Below, one piece after another: positions 63,492-64,000 of a DNA stretch of 64,000 bases (position 1 is the stretch's first letter; the number at the start of each line of letters is the position of its first letter). The DNA lies in the NCBI RefSeq assembly GCF_016756595.1, contig NZ_AP023257.1, forward strand, positions 4,728,001 through 4,792,000. The letters are read 5' to 3'. The DNA comes from Mesorhizobium sp. L-2-11. Its GTDB lineage: Bacteria > Pseudomonadota > Alphaproteobacteria > Rhizobiales > Rhizobiaceae. The notes under the pieces were generated by a model that was not told where the DNA came from, did not search any database, and worked only from the letters and a program-made list of their open reading frames with translations. The position numbers and the translations under genes were made by a program.

Positions 63492-64000
63492 CGATAAAAT
63501 CTCCTTTTCGCTGAGGTGTTGAAAATTAGTTTCTCACCTAAAATAGGAACTCGGGACGGAAAAACCAATTTTCAGAATGTTTTTGATTGAACAAATGCTT
63601 GAAATGACATCGTGAAATAATACTAGATTCATTCGCACAGAGCTCAATGCGGCACCGACTGCAACAAGCGAAGCGGCAGGGCACAGCATCCGCGGTGCGG
63701 AATACGGCCAGGGCTCACGGCGGCCACCTTCGTGCAGGGACTGCACTGATCCTCACGAGACCGGTGCTGCGCCACCCTCTTCCGTGCAGTTTCACCGGCC
63801 AGGAGCCAAGCGATGGCGACGTGGCGCGTTTCATGCGCTTTATCGCGGCGCGGTAGGCGGGTGCGAGGTGGCGGAGGTGGCATGTCCTACCCTGGTATCA
63901 ACAAACTGTACCGCGAAAGCTCCCCTCACCCTTGTGAGCGAGGCCAAAATGGACAAATAGTCTGGTAGGAGTGCCGCTTCTCAGTGGGAGGCGTAGCCGC
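63492..64000. other. Terminal non-coding region
   Basis: This 509-base stretch starts AT-rich (63510-63650), probably the promoter of the small basic protein. It then becomes GC-rich with a weak 69-codon frame (63647-63856) that I do not accept. The end (63880-64000) has no recognised gene or repeat. Confidence 0.4.

Noticed and set aside
63647..63856. 69-codon plus-strand frame near the window end
   Set aside because: No ribosome site, no recognisable domain and codon use unlike the neighbours.

Overview
This window looks like core chromosome from a Mesorhizobium-like alphaproteobacterium (order Hyphomicrobiales). The evidence is the GC-rich coding, the rhizobial gene order feuN-feuP-feuQ / cycHJKL / degP / two-component pair / glnE / pleC-like / pepN, a Porin_2-type porin, and dense intergenic palindromes of RIME/REP character. 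No nod, nif, rRNA, CRISPR or prophage genes are visible. The species call is inference from gene content.

Layout. 1-5000: 5' part of a RelA/SpoT gene, rpoZ, a NYN-domain gene overlapping a family-5 uracil-DNA glycosylase gene, a GH25 lysozyme, smpB and dapA. 5000-10300: a soluble lytic transglycosylase, an alpha/beta hydrolase, tRNA-Ser(GCT) and a porin. 10350-13020: an IS4-family and an ISAs1-family element, both nested in one palindromic repeat. 13230-16130: a TPR-sulfotransferase and a HisC-like aminotransferase. 16140-17870: an IS256-family element inside a second repeat type. 17880-25790: a DUF559 gene, then a leucine/isovalerate catabolic cluster (TetR regulator, ivd, a DUF1444 gene, mccB, a macro-domain gene, mccA). 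25890-27030: an IS630-family element inserted at the edge of a RIME-like palindrome. 27030-36480: livK-like binding protein, Sel1 protein, DUF2147 protein, two small ORFs, amn, an EEP-family protein, a DUF922 protease, ETF-QO and a secreted protein. 36600-44630: a family-4-like UDG lacking two Fe-S cysteines, an XRE regulator, an EamA permease overlapping a CoxL-like hydroxylase, and pepN. 44950-62250: a PleC-like kinase, glnE, a two-component pair, degP, a broken ParDE-type pair, cytochrome c maturation genes, a lipoprotein and feuQ-feuP-feuN. 62420-63490: small genes including an orphan DUF3168 tail-type gene.

How the genes fit together. IVD oxidises isovaleryl-CoA and passes electrons through ETF to ETF-QO (33904-35583). 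MccA and MccB then carboxylate methylcrotonyl-CoA, and the macro-domain gene begins two bases after mccB. HMG-CoA lyase and methylglutaconyl-CoA hydratase are not in the window; an IS630 element lies directly after mccA.

The strongest structural signal is that all four insertion sequences, from four families, sit inside dispersed intergenic palindromes with readable target duplications. Two of them hit the same sequence in opposite arms of one element. Removing both rebuilds a 158 bp element that matches an intact 160 bp copy at 23622-23781. Other items to check are an inverted heptamer array carrying stop codons between pleC-like and glnE, an 18-bp coding tandem repeat in the FeuQ ATPase domain, and the cysteine-depleted UDG.
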